A stretch of 64,000 nt of DNA from Apostichopus californicus (taxonomy: Eukaryota > Echinodermata > Holothuroidea > Aspidochirotida > Stichopodidae). The notes under the pieces are model-generated. The model searched no databases, was not told where the DNA came from, and saw nothing but the letters and a program-made list of their open reading frames with translations. The position numbers and the translations under genes are program-made. This document shows, piece by piece, positions 1-12,900 of this stretch. The DNA lies in the NCBI GenBank assembly GCA_020650975.1, contig JAIPMN010000521.1:55753-119752 (forward strand), in the 5' to 3' direction. The stretch's first letter is position 1; every line of letters begins with the position of its first letter.

Positions 1-795
1 TACCAGATGCATATAATGAATGAAGGTTGGATTTTGGGTTCAGTGATAACAAACTGAAATACTATCAAAAATGACAGAAATGAAAATAGAAATTCCAAAT
101 TTAAGACTTTTGGTGTTCCAACATGTTCCAACATACGTAACTTTGTATAATCGTTTTTTGGGGGGGCTCAAATTATGTCTTTTGTAAAGCCAATGGTAGG
201 TGGACAGTAGGCTTTGAAATTTTCTAGAAAGATAATTCCATTCCTGTATTATAGCAGATTGCCAGCTATGTTGGTAATAATTGTTGTCATTTACCTAAAA
301 AAAAAAAACTAAACTGACACCTCATAATAGTGGAAAGACTTCTCAGATCATAAGTTAAATTGATCATACTACTAGAGTTCCCATTTTCTGTTTTAAGTGA
401 AACGATTAATTTTGCGTGATAAAGACTTTATAGTGTACATTAATAATTTAACTCTGAAGGGCAAAGAGATAAATGACACCGATTATAAAACAGAGAAACT
501 TTTCAGTTGACTGTGCAGTCCGTACCACAAATGAGAACCCAAACAGGAGGGGGGCCTTGGAGAATGCTTTTATACCTTTACCATAATGTGATTGGAGGAA
601 CTTTCACAATGTTCTGAAGGAGAAGTTAAAGAAGGGCTCAAGAGAAACTGTAATTTTTCACAACATGTTTGTCTTTTCTGTATTTTATGGAGAAGTAGGA
701 TTGAATGGGTTGCTGGATATATCAAGTACAATTAATTTTGGGGTAGTCTGCCTTCTTTCTAATTTGTTTGTGAACTTTTTGTGTCCTCTTCACAG
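1..795 (+). other. Intron of the KMT2 gene, nothing else seen
   Basis: AT-rich sequence ending in the acceptor tcctcttcacag. I see no exon for the first half of the PHD finger and no recognisable repeat. Confidence 0.7.
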
Positions 796-986
796 GTGGC
801 TGCACGGTGCATGTGACGGCATGTACACAGAGGAGGAAGTTGAAAAGGCTTCATCGGAAAAGTCATACATGTGTGGACAATGTAGACCGTTCTTCAGGGA
901 ACCAACACCTCCACCCCCACCTCCTCCCCCAGAACCAGAGAAACCTCCATCTCCTGTCATCGTCAAGATTCCAGTCAAGGAACCAG
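796..986 (+). CDS. KMT2C/KMT2D: KMT2 exon 1 of window: end of a PHD finger plus proline-rich linker
   Basis: The exon opens with the third base of a split arginine codon and reads RWLHGACDGMY, then CGQC. This is the W-x-H...C and C-x2-C second half of a PHD finger, matching the last PHD of the second cluster in KMT2C/D (histone-tail binding in the family). A run of eight prolines and a KVKEP-like segment follow, here KIPVKEPG. The acceptor is cttcacag and the donor is CAG|gtgggt at 987. The first half of the finger must lie on an exon left of the window, because no partner is visible in 1-795. Confidence 0.85.
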
Positions 987-3900
987 GTGGGTACTAAGTC
1001 TCAGTATCAATGTCAATTCTTTCAAGAAAAGGATCGGAGGCAAAATCGTTTTGTAGCTTATTAAAATGTAATGAATTCAATACCTGATTAGCTTTTAGAA
1101 TCACAATACACTTTTTTCAGCATTTCCTTGAATTAGTATTCAAGTTTGAGAGAACATTGTGTTCCAGATGTTGTCATATGACCCAAAGTGCAGTACCATC
1201 AGACTGATCCTTTTTGCCCACTTAATGTCTATTTTAAGTAGCTGGCCCTGTTCTGTAACATAATTTCATTTTCCGATACATTCACTAGGCTAGGCTAGTT
1301 GTCTCTGCTATGAAAGTGTGGTAGGTTTTTGTAGGTTATAGGCTAAGTATTGATATTTGTTTCAAGGACTAAAATTCAGGCAATAGTTTTACTTGTTCCA
1401 AGTTAGTTCAGCAAGTTTCAATATTTTTGAATTTTGTTTCTTATAAAATACTAATAAAATACTATGTTTCACTGTGTGATAAAACTGCTATGCATCTTTG
1501 CATTTGTGTTTAGCAATTTGGCCGTTTTGGTGTGGAATACCAGATAGATTATTCCCAGACATTCTCTGTCAAGATTTGAAGAAAAGTTGCAACATAATGC
1601 AACAGGTTAACAATATAGTTTGAAGCTTATGCAATGGATGTCACATGGTATGCTGCAAATGCATTCACCTGCTTTAATCTATCCTTTATCTTGTTCTTCC
1701 TTCAGTCCCATCTCAGCACCACTCTGCGCCATTCCCACCGTCAGAGCCAGTCAAGCCTAAGATACACGAGCTTGAGGGTGTCGGTCTGACAGAGTCAGGG
1801 TTCAAGCAAATCACAAGTTTAGCACTACCTCCTATGCCCAAGAAGAAGAAAATGCCGAAGAGTATGAAATCAGGGAGCCTGGAGATCCTGAAAACTTTAG
1901 CTGATCCCAACTCAGATTTATCAAACTCCACCAAAGATATGCCAATGGATTTAGGTAAGTGGAAGTCTACCTAGGTTTGAANNNNNNNNNNNNNNNNNNN
2001 NNNNNNNNNNNNNNNNNNNNNNNNNNNNNCCCCCCCCCCCCCCTCCCACCCAATCACCAGATGTCACAATTCTTTCATCAGTCATACAGGTCTCGACATA
2101 ATAACATTTTGAGAGGTTACAGGTAAAGTACCCCCAAATTAAATGACTTTGGCTTCCTTCTTTTACCAGGATCAAATTTACCAATGGCTCCAGACAAGTT
2201 ACCAGACCTTAGCTTTATTCCGGAAGTAACAAAGGAAAAGAAGAAGAGGCGATGCGGTCCAAAGCCAGGTAAGAATGAGATGGGTCAAGGTCGTGAAACG
2301 GGTCAAAACTTTTGCACGATCTGTTAAAAAATTTGATAACATCTCTGTGGAGTAGTATCTATCAGAAGGTTTCAGCTTGTCAGTAATTGTTACAATTTTG
2401 TCTTGTCAGGTATCGGTGGTTTTATTGCTCGTCAGAGGAAGCCCTCTAGCAAACCGAGGAGTACTTCAACGGACAGTGAGGACTTGCGAATGACAGAAGC
2501 TGCAATGTCAGGAGAGGCTGCAGGTGAGTGCTGATGATGATGACGATGATGGACAAAAAGATACCAAACATTCTATTCCACACCCCTACCCTCCATCCTG
2601 CCCCCCCCCCTGCCCCCATTCCACTTGAATGACATCTTAAAATGAAAGGTTGGAGAATGTCAGAAGGCATGTTTAATCTCCTATGAAGAGGTTTGGGCCT
2701 CATTAATGTTTATTTTGAAAGCTAACATGTACGTGTGCATTTTGTTGGATCTACGGATTAAACTTGACCATATTTCTCTACAACGAGAACAATTTTTTTT
2801 TACCATATTTATGTACCATGATAACGGATTAAACTTTACCATATTTATCTACAAAGAGAACGAAATGTACAAGTCAAGTGTAAGAGGAGGGACTTTTTTA
2901 ATTACTTTACGAAGACTAACAAAAACAGTTGATGAAAACAGATTGTCCAATCTTTGATTTTGTGAATTGGTGTATCTTACTTAGATGTTGCCGAAGCCTC
3001 GAAACACTCAGGGAAACATGACAAGCAGAAGAGGAAAAGAAGAACTAAAAATGTCAGCGAGCTAGAACAAAAATTCCCATCATATATTCAGGTATGCCTT
3101 ACATATTTAAGTAGTGGTTGCATTGGAACGTATTGTGAGTAGGATATTACTGTGCCAAACAAACCTTTTCCATCATATGAGGGAGGGGTGAGGGGGGAGG
3201 GGTCAGATGGGTGAAGGGATTAAAAGATCTGACAGCTCTACAGGCAAATTGTCCGTCTGTTACGTTGAAAATCCTTTCAGAAAAAAAGGCCCATGTACAA
3301 TTGTTTCAGATGATTAATTTTCAGATGAAAACCTTCCTTCGATATAACCGGATTCTGCGGACTACATAAATAGGGTTTTAAGAACCTCCTTGTGGGTCGC
3401 AGAATGCCTACCATATGGGCAGCAATCTGCACACGTGTGATATAAACTAGTCCAATGATTCCAACCGCATGCTGGCTCGGGGTGAAATTCTCTCATGACT
3501 TTCCTCATATGATGTTGACTGTATATCCCTCAATTCATGAAATATTGGAGTAGTTGCTTTACGCCTTGACCGTATGTAACCCAACGAATTAACTCACCAG
3601 ACCTTTGTGTACTAATGTGATTATTTCTTGTGGTTGTATGTCCCAACACAACCTCATCTGGTGTGACGTAACACTATGACATTCAGTCGGAATTCGTCTA
3701 AATTAGACACATGTACATTATGTAGGAAGCATCAAAGGAGTAAATGGAGCATGTTGATCAGTTGAAGATCTCCAGAGAGGTGATAACATCAGTGTTGAAT
3801 GAGATTAAAAAGATTTATTGTTCTGTCCCCTCGGTGTTAATTGCCTTATTTTATTCGAAAATATTTCGCATAAAAGCTTGCATTGGTTTTACGAACGTAC

Positions 3901-6900
3901 AGTTTTCTGGAGACTTATAAACGGGTAGTTGCATGTCACTTTTGCTTAACAGGAGGCTTTCTTTGGTAAATCTTTACTGGATCAAAGTAAAGAGAAGACA
4001 GATGGTACAAGTCTTTCTGGGGAGGATGTTAATCCTTCTCTACAAACATCAATAAACATATCAGATAAGATGAAGAGCAGTGACAGTAAAACAGGAGGCC
4101 TTGGCGATCCTAAACAACAGGTAAAAATATGATCATGGCAAGACATTGATGCATTGATCATCCTCAATGCTATTCCTTACTTATTGCTCCAAAAGTATGC
4201 CCCAGTTTTTCACAATTTACTGAAAAAATTTACCAAGTACATCATATCATCTACTTATTTGATTTACAAGTTGAAAGAAAATAGCTTTTGAGTGTGACAC
4301 TAACCGTCCCATTTTGTTGTTGTTGAAAGAACAAGCATGGGAACTTTGGGTTTACTCTGTTAAGAATGTTGTTTACTTAATTACTTGCCAGTGTATGCCA
4401 AGTTAGTTTCTTCAAATTCTTTAAACGAGGAAATTGATATTGTCACCTGTCTTTACCTTACTCATATTAACGTCGTGTAAGGCAAAGCAAGTCCTTTAGA
4501 TTTGTCAGTTCGTCTCATCCATCATACCTCTCATTGGCATAAGGATCTCTGACAATCAGTCATATGACATCATATCCTATCATGTTTTTTTACTTCCAGA
4601 CACCAGGGCAAGATAGTGATTTGGGTGGAGGTGATGATCCACTCAACTTTATACCCCATGCTGAAATAATCAACATGTTAATAGGAGATAACCTGGAAAA
4701 GACTGACCCAACAAGTAAGCATTTGTGACTTGACTTTTTAATATAATCTAAATAAAGGATGTCAACGATGTCTTGAGTGTTCTATCGTATAATATTATCT
4801 GTGAATGCAGGTGTTCTATGTAGAGTTGATATATTCATGAACAAAACATGAGAAATATAAGAAAGAGTTCAAAACATTTTTAAAGAATAATATTTTAATG
4901 GCCGTAAAAAATTTAACATCCTAAGAATTTAAGAGAATTTACCTTTTCTCAAAGCAGAAAAAAAGCAAGTTTGGAGAAAGAAATCTGATAATCATGTCAT
5001 TTTGCTACTGACCCTTAGAAGTTTAAAACAGTTTGACAGAGGTTTCATCAGCTAAATTTCTGTCTGATATCGCCAGATATTGGATGTTGATATTTTCATT
5101 GTACGATCTGTTCTCCTTGAAAAGTTACTTTTTCTTGTCTTTGAATTTCATTTTGCAACAACACAGGTCTAACGATGCCTTCTGTCGAGGGTGACGAACA
5201 GACCAGTCAGCCCCAGCCTCAAGGGAACACTGACGCAAGTGCTCAGAGCAACAACCCAGACCAGATCGAAGAATTGGAATCCATCTTGAACTCCAACCTA
5301 GTACAGATGGTTCCTGAAGATGGTAAGCATGTCAACATTGCTATATTTCTTTCTTATTATTGACCCTTTGTGTGGTCATCTGAATGTTCTAACATCTGGG
5401 GTGAAATTGAAAATCTCAGTCAGCTTTAAAGCAAATGGGCATGGGATTTAAACTATTTTTGTTAGGTAGACACACAAAAAAGTACCAGGTAGAGGAGGGG
5501 ATAGGGTGGCTGTGGATGAGTGGATTACAGATTAATTGTTTGTTAATTACAATTATGACACCCATAGAAGACAACATGAATGACAATTTTTTTTCATTAA
5601 TTGTTTTCCTGAAAGGTATGTTATACACTGTAAGTTCTTTCAAATTAAGTGTAACTTGACATCTTTGAAGAAGGACATATTTACAAGTGTACATTTAATA
5701 ATAACCAGTCTCAGCCTTAGAAAAAATTATGCTTATTCTCGTATAGTATCTTGACACCCAGGACAATACTAGAAGAGACAAATTCAGTGTTGATAAAAAA
5801 GAGTTGCCAGAAAAGCAGAATAAATATGTTTTAGGGGCTTATGCAGTAGTTTTGAATAATTCCAAGACAATGATTGATTCATTGTTCTATTGTACTCATG
5901 TATCTCGTGGTTTTCTCTTCTCGTTTCGAAGAAAAGCTCGTTTATACGGTGGTACTGCGACAAAAATGTCTTGCTTTGTTCAGACAGCCTTATTCATTTG
6001 TACTACTTCAAATGTGAATTTTTTTCCCCTTTAATGTCGGCAGACTTGGTTCACATGGACGGCAAAGAGGTTGAAGATCTTTTATCGGGTGTACTGAGTC
6101 CCAATGAACAAAATCAACAGCACTTAAGTGGAGCAAGCAATAACTTACCACCCAGCTCTGGTAAGTGGAGTGGATTAATGCATTTCTAATGTGTCTTGTG
6201 TGAGAAGGTGCTTGTAGAAAGTGTGTTGGCTGTAAGTTTCATTTTGAGGGCAGTTTTTTAAAGTAGCCAGGCCATTTACTTCACCTCAGATTCCTAAAAT
6301 CATTTACTTTCTTATCAATCTGCATGAAATTACTGCAACAGGTTTCCTTCTGAAGATTTTCATTTTCATTTTTGATCTTATAGCAGCTGCTGCTGCTCCA
6401 CCTCCTCACCATCCAGTGTTGCCAGGGCGACCTCATCCTCCCAAACTCCCGTCTCTTCCAAATATCATTCCAAGCACTAAATCTACCAGCCAAGGATCTG
6501 AAGTTACAAGGTAGGAAAGGTCACAAAATTCTTAATAAAACGTTTCCCTCTTTTCTTGTTTGTTTGTTTCTGTTGTTGTTGTTTGTTTTTTTTTTTTTTT
6601 AATTAATTTTGGCAGTCAGCCAAGGTGATATTTATTTTGCAAAGTATGAGCCTTCAAATCTATTTCTTGGATAGGTTTACTGTCAATTACCATTAGTGAA
6701 TGACAAACTGAACATTTTTTGTAGGATGTAATTTGCTTGTCACTCATTTCCTAATATACCAATATGGTTTTTGTAAAATTTCGGGAATAGTCCACAGAAA
6801 TTAAAAGCACCAGTGTCTGGAAAGTTGTGAAAGGTTCAAGAAAAATGGCCAAATTTCCTTTCCATGGTGGTTTCGATCTCTCTTTACAGCCCTGCATTCA

Positions 6901-9900
6901 GTCCAGATTATTCAGAACCGCCCAGCCCATGGCCCGGTTTGACCTCTGGCGAGGGTGGGTCATCTCAGGACAGCTCTACATCTCAATCAACAAAGAGTGA
7001 TATCAGCTCCCAGAAGTGGGAGAAAGATGAGCAGCTGGGCCAACTAGCGACCATATCAGCAGTGTATTACTGCAACATTAACCATCCTCGCCTAACAGAG
7101 GAATTTCCAGGTACGTTTTCCAAGATTTCTGATACCAGATCTTGTAAAAGTACTTTCCTAGGATCGTAAAAATATTTATACATATATTTCTCGGAGCGTA
7201 AGTGTTGTTTACGTACGAGTGAAGACAACAAAAGCGCAGGATTAATTAGACCAATAACGCAAGGTCTGAAGCTAGACAGAGGTTACTTTAAACATAAATA
7301 TTTACATATTTATATGATCTCTTTCTCATCAATGGATTAGGTTAGATTACCTAAACATAGAGTTTTCCATACTTTGTGCATGTGCAATTATTTCTCTGAA
7401 ACTTGGGTAAAGTAAACATGGGACTCTGCTGGTCTACAAAATTATAGAACTTTCATTTTTCAGCTCTCTGCTTGACTGTGCAGCATTCTGTACTGAAATA
7501 AACTTTTTATCGACCTTTGTTAACCACCCCGACAGTCGTTTGCTCTCTCTCTCTGTATGTGTCATAAAAATTTCTTGCTTTCCAATACTTGATTAATTTT
7601 GTGTTTTTTCTTTGCTAGATTGGTCTTCTAGGTTGAAGCAGATTCGGAAGATGTGGCGGAATGTGAGCCCGGGTGATCGACAGTTTTATCTGGTGGGTGG
7701 TAGAACATTGCATGACAAATTAGATATGTACTGTAGTTATTCATTGTCTTTGATTTGTGCAGTGGGATTCAGTGTTTTATCAACAAGTGATAATATCTCT
7801 GGAGTTCTCAACACAGCTTGGAAACCTAAGATTAAGTTAAATGGTTCACCTTTTCTTTCACTCGTATTAGGTTGATCTTATATGTTCATTGCCAGTGAAA
7901 TTTGATTGCAGTAAAAAGTAAATTACTGCCTGACAGGAAATATGTGGACATCTCAATTTTGTCCAGATGGATTTTTTTCTGAAAATAGTCTAGAGGTAGG
8001 GATGAGGGTCAGTTGAAGTCATTTTCTGCATAAGTATACTTCTTTCTCATCAATTTTTTTTTATTGAAATTCAGTTATCAGCCAAGTTTTCTTTTTATAA
8101 ATCCTGCAGCAAAAAGCAAGAGAAAACAGAGCTGCACTAAGGATTAAGGAAGCTCAGAAGGTAAGCAAAAAAACCTTGAAACTAACCATCACGATGAAAG
8201 CATTACAGGGCAAATAGTATCTTTGGATTTCCTCGTAAACAATTTGTTTTAGTTATCGTAAACTTCAAACCATTTGTAATCATGTTCTGAAATGTAAATC
8301 ATTTCTTTGTTTTTTTTTAATTAAAAAATTATTTAAAAAAATTAAAATGTTTTTTTTTTAAATTAATTTTCTCAGCTGTCTATATAAATTGAACTGTTTG
8401 TTGTCATTCTGCAATTTAACAGATCTCCGAAGACATTCAGAGGAAGCGACTGGCGGAGCAGGACGGAGGCATGTCTAGTGGTCAGAGGGGTAATCCTCAA
8501 CATTCCGTAGTAGCTAATCAAACAGCAATGGAAGGCCAACCGCATACTCCCCATACTCCAGGTATAACTAAAAACTTAAACAAAACTATCATTATTCACT
8601 CACTGTAGAAATGAAGACCCATTATTTTTTCTCAAAAGGGTACTAGTTGTTGTCATGCTGTCTTATTTAAGCAGGGTATGGGTTTATATCGTTATTTTCT
8701 GTTAATTGCAATATGTAGTGGTGATAATGAACAATCAGTTTGTTCCACAATATCTTTTCTTGTGGAACAAATTGATTGGGTTAGTCTTCGTTAATTGTCA
8801 AGAGTATCACCGTGCCAGTGTCATGTTTTTGTCATGACTTCTAATTCAAATAACTTAAAAGAGCCTTTACAAAGCTTTCTTTACAACTAACATGTGTTTT
8901 TCTTGTTTTTAAATTGCAGGTATGCAAAATCCTTTGGGTATGCAAGGAGACATGGTCAACCAAGGCCAAAGGATCCCTCAGGCACCAGACCGCATTCCTC
9001 CATCACCAATGGTGCAGACTCCTACAGGAGCCCTTCCTGGTTCAGGCTTCCCCATGACACCTGGTGCACCATCCCCAGCACAACAATCCATCCACAGTGG
9101 TAGTTCCACCCCGGTTCATCTACCCGAAAGATCGCCACACCACGTCGTTGACACAGTGCTCCCTGGGCCTCACAGTGGTATACCTCATGGAATGAATGGA
9201 ATTCCACTAGGACCGACCACACCAACTATGCCTGCAGTTGTGGAAAATCCAATGCAATCACCAACCATGGCACCGAATCCAATGGTTCCCCAGATGGGTA
9301 ATATTCAACCTCCTCATATGGCTGGAGGGAATTCTGGTACTGTCACACCATCTCCAGTTCAGTCACCGTTCGGTCAGGTCCCGCCTCCCCCTCCGGCCTT
9401 CAGTAGCGGTCAAGAGAATATTCAAGGTATGGATTCATTTCAAGGCACTGATAGGAACGTTCACCTTCAACAACTTAGAGAATGGCTAGCAGTACGCAAT
9501 GGACGCAGGAGGGAACAACAGGGTTGGAGTAATGAACAGCCTCGACCTCCTCCACCACCTTACCCGGGCAATAATCCTGGACAACAGCAGATGGGTCAGT
9601 TTCCTCCCGGAATGCATCCTTCAGTTGTGGGAAACTTTGTTGACCCTACTATGGCAGGTCAGAATTCATTTCCTGTCCAGCGTCCTCAGTACGTGGTCAG
9701 TGGTATGAATCATCCTAGGATGATGAGTGATATTTCCGGTCAGATGCAAGTCGGTGGACAAGGAATGCCGCCCAATCACATGCCAAAACCTATGTTTAAT
9801 GCTGTAGATGCTAGGACAGGAGCCACAATAGTGAGACCCCCTGGTGCTCAAGGCCAATTCATTGAACTTCGCCATAACATGGCTAACCCGGTCGTCCATC

Positions 9901-12900
9901 AGAGACCTCGACATCTCGGGCTGTCAATGTTAAATAAGAAGGGAAACCACAGACCAGGAGTTCAAGTGAATCCAACCTCTGGGGATCTATATGACCAGTT
10001 TCTCCAGCATGAGACTGGGTCAATTCCAGGCAATCAACCAGGTATGTACAGACAAGTCAGCGTACCAAGTCACGTCGCAAATGCTGCAAACATGGTAACA
10101 CAGAGACGGCTCTCACTACCCGACAATCAAGTGTCACAGATGTTAGGCATAGGAAGGCCACCCGTAGACAATGCAGCAGCTTCGGGAGGGGTCCTTCCAC
10201 CACCACCTCCGCCACCTGTGAATCAGCCTTCCAGCCGTCCACCAGGTCCACCAAGCTCTTCGGCAGCAAACCACCCAGTTGGACCAAACCCGGACCATGA
10301 AGCTCAATTGGACGATCTCCTGAAAGAAGGAGACTTTAACTTACTAGACTACGCTGTCTCAGATGTTGACACCAACAAAAATTCTGAAGAGAATCAGTCA
10401 CTCTTCAAGGCATTTGGACTTGGCGACGATCACGAGGAGGCACAGGAAGCATCATCGTCTTCTGCATCCGATCAAAAGAGGAAGGAGGAAGCAGCCCATC
10501 GGCAACTTCTCAAAGACTTGGAGATGGAAGCTGCTAAATCTCAAATGACTGTAACGTCACAGCAAGGAGGGCATGACAAAGCTTCAAAGCAAGGGCAGGC
10601 GACGAGTGCAGGAACTTCAAAAGGAGCTTCTAGAGAAGATGCTAAAGAAGCATCTAAGACGAAAGAGGATAAAACCTCAGAACTGTCAACTCGGGATGGG
10701 CCAAAAAAACCAATAGAGGAGGAAGGAAAGGATAACAGTGACCAAAATACAGATAAGAGTTCCACTAAGAAGAGAAGAGATTTGTCTGGAAATGAGACCA
10801 ATGATAAACCAGTTCCGCAAGGCTCTGTGACAACAGAGGCAGTCTCAAAGACTGATGGTGGGATCAGAGAGGGTAAATTAAATATCAAAAAGGACGTTGT
10901 CAAAGGGACTTCAGAAAGGCCTCTGACGAAAGAGGCCAAACAGGAAGCGGCAGCACCCAAAGAGATGAAGATTAAACTTGAACCGGAAGAACAAAGTTCT
11001 TCGTCCAGTTGTAAGCACCAGGGTGCTAGTCCAGAGGTTCTTGCGAGTGAACCAGCAGCAGCAGCAGCAGCAGGTGCTGCACGTGAGGAAAATGCAGCAA
11101 GTCCTGGTGGGAGTAAGTCAGCTGAAGAAGATGGCAACATCCCTCCAAAGACTGCAAAGTCTGCATCCTCAGAAGGTAGTGAAGTCAGAGAGGCAGTAGT
11201 TAAATCAGAGGAGGAGTCTGGGAAAGAGAAATTGACGACCAGTGATGGTAATACGTCGTCATCTACGGATAATCAAGGCGGCAATGAAAAGAATCGCAAG
11301 GTAGAAGAAACAGTTTCAGGGTCTTCAACTTTAGCCAAAACAGATGTAAAAGGCAAGGAAGGTGATACCAATGTGAAAGAGACAGGGGAAGGTAACGGAG
11401 ACAACCAACTTCAGGCAGTCGGTGAAAGTCTGCCCAATGTCTCAGCGCCAGTGAGTGTCTCAAAACAGATCCGGGATTCTGAGAAGCAGGAATCTGAGAG
11501 TAAAGAGGGATCAATTCCTAGGACTGCTACTGTAGGTGATGATGGCCCTTCAGGAGGAGATGGAAAGGCTACCCAACATCCTCAAGGGACTCCCTCTCAA
11601 GAGGAACAGGGTGGTGTGCGAGCAACATCATCAGAAATATCCACTGGTGTTACTCCTGTATCTTCATCAACGCTAACCTCATCGGCACCTCTATCCGGTG
11701 GTGCGAGTGCCTCCTCATCAGCAGTGTCCAGGCAGAACAGGCCTCTCCTTTTAGAGGAACAGCCGTTACTCCTACAAGATCTTCTGGCGAAAGAGAAGAA
11801 GGAACAGGCGGGTCAGTCTGGCAAAGTACCTCCCATGGCAGAAGGGGTCATCGCGCCTCCGTCCAGTAGTGGTGACTCGTTACCATTTCCTGAGTTAAAT
11901 GACATGGACCTTAAACAACTACAAGAGGAAGCCAAGTTAATTGCCAAAGGTGAGTTATCTTTGCTTTCATGTTTTCCCTAGGTCCATAGGTGAACTGAGA
12001 GGAGGAGGAGGGGGGGGGTGGGGGAGCTAAAAACAAATATACAGTAGCTCCGAACAGACCTTTAGATGCACTCTGTAAGTGTGACAGAAGAACATTCAGT
12101 GTTTAATATATACATAATAACGACTATGGGAGGGGAGGGTGGGAGGGTGGTGGAGGATACTGTTAATCTGTTATAGGAAATCATATTCGCCACAGGTATA
12201 GTTTTTGTTTTTTAACATCCTGTAGCTGTTTAGTATGTTTAAACATCTTATTATGGCACTTATCAATGGCACATTATTATTATTGAATGATGGTCAAATT
12301 TATCCTGTGCATGTTATTTCCCTGAATGTCTCTCTTCTGCACTTTTTACCTTTTCTCTCATTTTTGTGATTCCCAATGCAAAACCCTCCCCCATATTACT
12401 ACCTCCTATAAGTGCCTAGTAACAGCCACTCTATTATGTTGTCTAGTGGCACTATTTCGTTAGCCTTCAACTATGTACCTTGTGGTTTTGAAATTAAACG
12501 GTACTGAAAATTATCTAGTATTATATCTTTTATTAGTAAATATAGTAAATAAAATAAAAAAATACAAATATATATATATATATAAAAAATATATACAAAA
12601 ATATGTAAATATCTATTATTAGTAAATAAGAAGAGCACCCTAAATTTGGTATGCTCAGATCCAATGGCTAGGGAATTTGCCCAAAAGGGCTATGGCATAG
12701 GCCCTTAACATTCATGTATGATGGCCATAAGATTTTCACTTCCCATGCCTCCTCCCATAAATATCTACATTGTGCAAACAATTCAAAGGCAAACTTTACA
12801 TATTTATTTATTTAGAGGGAGAGGCCAAGTCTCCCCCCCCCTCCCCTCCCTTCCCCCATCATCATCTCCAAGCTGGTAATTGTGGCATACTCATCGCCCA

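Noticed and set aside
10541-11140. 199-codon minus-strand ORF
   Set aside because: Lies antisense inside KMT2 exon 15. It is Ser/Leu-rich because it mirrors Glu/Ser codons, and it has no family resemblance.
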